The notes under the pieces: model-generated
Told to the model about the DNA's origin: nothing
Database searches by the model: none
The model's input: the letters and a program-made list of their open reading frames with translations, nothing else
Shown here: one piece after another, positions 61,543 through 64,000 of the stretch
How the letters are laid out: each line of letters starts with the position of its first letter
Position numbering within the stretch: the first letter of the stretch is position 1
Assembly (NCBI RefSeq): GCF_023016265.1
Contig: NZ_CP095412.1
Location: 2,046,001-2,110,000 of the forward strand
Direction of reading: 5' to 3'
Source of the DNA: Blastococcus sp. PRF04-17
Lineage (GTDB): Bacteria; Actinomycetota; Actinomycetes; Mycobacteriales; Geodermatophilaceae
Length of the DNA stretch: 64,000 nt
Position numbers and translations under genes: made by a program

Positions 61543-62856
61543 CTAGGCGCGGTCGCCCTCGGGCACCGTCTGGTCGGACGTCGCCGCGGTGGCACCGCGG
61601 AAGTCCTTCGGCTCCAGGATCAGGGAGGCGAGCACGCCACCCACCAGCGCCCAGAAGGGTGCCGACACGTTGAGGATCGTCACCCCGCTCATCGCGATGA
61701 CCAGGGCGAACATCGCGCCGAACTGGTAGCGGCCAGCACCGAACGCTCCCCGGAACGCCGCGAGCAGCACGCCCAGCATGGCGAGCCCGGCGAGCGAGGC
61801 GACGAGTTCACCCGGCAGGGCGGTGACCACCGCGACCGCGGCACCGGCGAGGATCCCGAACGTGACGAACAGCAGGCCGTTCACCACCGTCGCGGCGTAC
61901 CGGCCCTCCCGCTCCGGCCCCGCCTGCTCCGACGAGCAGATGGCGGTCATGGGCCCGGCGATGTTGGCGTTGTGCCCCCCGAACATGGGCGCCAGCAGGC
62001 CGCCGACACCGCTGATGATCGTCATCACGTTGAACGGGGGACGGTAGCGCTCGGCCATGAGGACACCCATCGCCTGCGCGTTCTCCGCACCCACCACGAG
62101 CAGGGCGAGCGGGATGCCGACCGCCAGGATCGCGCCGAGGTCGAAGGCCGGCGTCACCAGTTGAGGGCTGGTGATGCCCAGGCCGCCCTCGACGGAGCCG
62201 AAGCCGCCGGTGACCGCGGCCGCGACCGAGCCGAGGACGAGCGCCCCCACCACGCCGGGCACGGAGCGCACGAAGCGGGTCAGCAGCAGGAACCCGACGA
62301 CCGCCGCTCCCACGATGAGAGGTGCGGTCGTGCCCGCCGTGACCACGCCGGTACCGAACCGGATCAGCGCCCCGGCGATCATCGCCATGATGATCGGGAA
62401 CGGCAGCCAGGCCGCCACCTTCCGGACGAGGCCCGTGACGCCCAGCGCCAGCACCAGGAGCCCCGAGACGAGGTAGGCGCCGACCATCTGCGCGAACGTG
62501 AAGTCCTGCAGCGCCCCGGCGACCAGCACGGCTCCGGGGATGCTCCAGGCGCCGGTGATCGGCATCTTGTAGTAGAGCCCGAGCACGAGCGAGATCAGCC
62601 CGCCGAAGACGTAGATGCCGAAGATCCACGAGGCGGTCTGCGCGGCCGAGAGTCCCGCCTCGTTCGCGCCGTTGATGACGATGAGCGCGGGGCCCGTGCA
62701 GCCGAACACGGCGGCCACCAGGCCCGCACCCACCGTGGCCACGTTGAGTCGCCGGGGAAGGTCACGGAGCCCGGAGCGGAAGCCGGGGCCCCGCTCCAAC
62801 AAGCCCCGCTCGGCAGGAACGAGGTCAGTGTCCTGGTTTGTCACGCTCTTGCTCAT
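61543..62856 (-). CDS. BenE-type benzoate/aromatic acid transporter
   Basis: A 437-residue protein with about 12 TM helices. BenE-like blocks: VFGCTGPALIVINGANEAGLS, KMPITGAWSIPGAVLV, PLALLVVGAENAQAMGVLMA, PMFGGHNANIAGPMTAICS. It matches the BenE family (benzoate:H+ symporters). ATG at 62856 overlaps the stop of the acyl-CoA ligase gene (ATGA), supporting joint uptake and CoA activation of an aromatic acid. Confidence 0.85.
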   Translation of the reverse strand: MSKSVTNQDTDLVPAERGLLERGPGFRSGLRDLPRRLNVATVGAGLVAAVFGCTGPALIVINGANEAGLSAAQTASWIFGIYVFGGLISLVLGLYYKMPITGAWSIPGAVLVAGALQDFTFAQMVGAYLVSGLLVLALGVTGLVRKVAAWLPFPIIMAMIAGALIRFGTGVVTAGTTAPLIVGAAVVGFLLLTRFVRSVPGVVGALVLGSVAAAVTGGFGSVEGGLGITSPQLVTPAFDLGAILAVGIPLALLVVGAENAQAMGVLMAERYRPPFNVMTIISGVGGLLAPMFGGHNANIAGPMTAICSSEQAGPEREGRYAATVVNGLLFVTFGILAGAAVAVVTALPGELVASLAGLAMLGVLLAAFRGAFGAGRYQFGAMFALVIAMSGVTILNVSAPFWALVGGVLASLILEPKDFRGATAATSDQTVPEGDRA

Positions 62857-64000
62857 CGGGCTGCGCCATCCTTGCTCTCGATGCGGGGAGTGGTGTTCGA
62901 CTGGGACGCGGACTCGTAGTCACCCGCGACGAGCTTGCGGCGCAGGATCTTGCCCACCGGGCTCTTGGGGATCTCGGTGACGACGACGACGTGCTTGGGG
63001 CGCTTGTAGGGCGACAGGCCGGACGCTTCCCGTGCCCACGTCCGGATCCGGTCCGCGACGGTGTCGGGGTCCTCGGACGTCGAGGCCGGGACGACGAAGG
63101 CGGTGACCGCCTGTCCCCACTTCTCGTCGGGGAGGCCCACCACGGCCACCTCGGCGACGTCGGCGGACCGGGCGAGGACGTCCTCGACCTCGACCGGGTG
63201 GACGTTCTCCCCGCCGGTGATGATCATGTCGTCCACCCGGCCGACGACCCAGAGGTCGCCGTCCTCGTCGATCTGCCCGAGGTCGCCGGTGTGGTACCAG
63301 CCGTCGCGCAGCCCGCGCTCGTCGGCGTCCGGCCGGTTCCAGTAGCCGGCGAAGGCCTCGTCGGACTGCAGGGACGCCACGATCTCCCCGGACTCGCCCG
63401 GAGGAAGGGGCTCGTGCGAGCCCCCCGCCTCCGGGCTGACCACGCGCAGCCGGGAGAACACACCCGGGCGGCCGGCGCTGCCCGGCTTGCGGGCAGCGTT
63501 CGGCTCGATGGAGAAGGTGTAGACCTCGCTGGACCCGTAGTGGTTGATGAACACCTCGGGGTTCAGGTCGTCGACCAGCCGCTCGGTCAGGGTGGACGTC
63601 ATCGGCGCTCCGGCATAGCCGATCTTGCGGACGGAGGCGGCGGCCTGGGGCAGCCTGCCCGTGCGCGCCAAGGCCCAGAACGCGGTGGGCACGAGGTACA
63701 GGCTCGTGACCTGCTCGCTCTCGATGAGCTCCAGCGCCCGGTCGACGTCGAAGAACGGCAACTCCACGAACGTGCCACCGACGATCACCATCGACAGCAG
63801 CGAGCGCAAACCCATGGTGTGGTACATCGGCATGGCCCCGAGCGTCACCTCGCCGGTGGCGTACTGGGACTGGACCACGTGCGCCACCGACGCGGAGACC
63901 TCGTTGCGTTGCGTCCGGGGCACGCCCTTCGGCCGCCCCGTGGTCCCCGACGTGTACAGCATCACGCTGGGGTCGTCGTCGGTGACCGGAACGCTCGGCG
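62853..64000 (-). CDS. Acyl-CoA synthetase/benzoate-CoA ligase-like protein (5' end outside the window)
   Basis: The last 382 or so residues of an ANL-superfamily ligase. Visible: P-loop YTSGTTGRPKGVPR, HYGSSEVYTF, the A5 motif YHTGDLGQIDEDGDLWVVGRVDDMIITGGENVHPVEVE and the catalytic Lys in KSPVGKILRRKL. The N-terminus lies beyond 64000. Coupling to a BenE-type transporter suggests an aromatic or related carboxylic acid as substrate, which is inference. Confidence 0.88.
   Translation of the reverse strand, partial: PSVPVTDDDPSVMLYTSGTTGRPKGVPRTQRNEVSASVAHVVQSQYATGEVTLGAMPMYHTMGLRSLLSMVIVGGTFVELPFFDVDRALELIESEQVTSLYLVPTAFWALARTGRLPQAAASVRKIGYAGAPMTSTLTERLVDDLNPEVFINHYGSSEVYTFSIEPNAARKPGSAGRPGVFSRLRVVSPEAGGSHEPLPPGESGEIVASLQSDEAFAGYWNRPDADERGLRDGWYHTGDLGQIDEDGDLWVVGRVDDMIITGGENVHPVEVEDVLARSADVAEVAVVGLPDEKWGQAVTAFVVPASTSEDPDTVADRIRTWAREASGLSPYKRPKHVVVVTEIPKSPVGKILRRKLVAGDYESASQSNTTPRIESKDGAAR

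Noticed and set aside
61324-62919. A 531-residue plus-strand frame opposite the BenE-type gene
   Set aside because: Composition rich in Arg, His, Gln and Asp, as expected for antisense of a membrane protein.

Overview
This is high-GC chromosomal DNA of an actinomycete. The gene content (prfB-ftsE-ftsX-smpB operon, reduced Tad pilus cluster, CalY/TasA-like protein, GTG-rich starts, ATGA/GTGA overlaps, hardly any AT-rich DNA) fits Geodermatophilaceae such as Blastococcus, Geodermatophilus or Modestobacter; the family assignment is inference.

The left third (1-23.8 kb) is an accessory region that ends at the 3' end of the tmRNA gene ssrA (23783-24157, minus), a classic integration site. It holds a coupled cluster of four small unknown genes (91-1398), a complete type II Wadjet operon jetA-B-C-D on the minus strand (2129-10499) with two small genes behind jetD, an AbiEi-like protein, an orphan 6-phosphogluconolactonase next to a LysR regulator, a fatty-acid desaturase whose C-terminus was replaced by an IS256-family insertion, a DUF2000 protein, a coupled pair of large unknown genes (19062-21472), and a small antitoxin-like protein. 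No integrase is visible, so the far end of any island must lie left of the window.

The rest is mostly chromosomal backbone. In order: a PTP-like phosphatase, CorA, an SLC13 transporter, an SCO6745-type protein, a double-GNAT protein and two tandem VOC proteins; a lower-GC membrane-protein insert flanked by a duplicated piece of an amidohydrolase gene; an oxidoreductase; smpB, ftsX, ftsE and prfB; a GGDEF-EAL protein, CutA, a metallo-beta-lactamase-fold protein, an alpha/beta hydrolase and an AraC regulator; an IS5-family element sitting exactly on a CTAG shared by two convergent stop codons; secreted and lipoproteins; a Tad cluster (tadA, B, C, flp, two TadE-like); a cytosine deaminase/permease pair; a PadR operon with a perfect palindromic operator; a CalY-like protein; a ThDP enzyme; DUF4230; an acyl-CoA dehydrogenase; and a BenE-type transporter overlapping an acyl-CoA ligase that runs off the window.

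A caution for any user: about ten genes (jetC twice, the SCO6745 gene, both VOC genes, the gene at 38990, the MBL gene, the hydrolase at 39988, the lipoprotein at 44033, tadC and the gene at 53652) are broken by single-base indels, nearly all in C or G runs. One missing base at 39189-39193 breaks two convergent genes at once and its restoration repairs both. This pattern points to homopolymer errors in the assembly rather than to real gene decay, so these genes, including the defence gene jetC, are probably intact in the organism.
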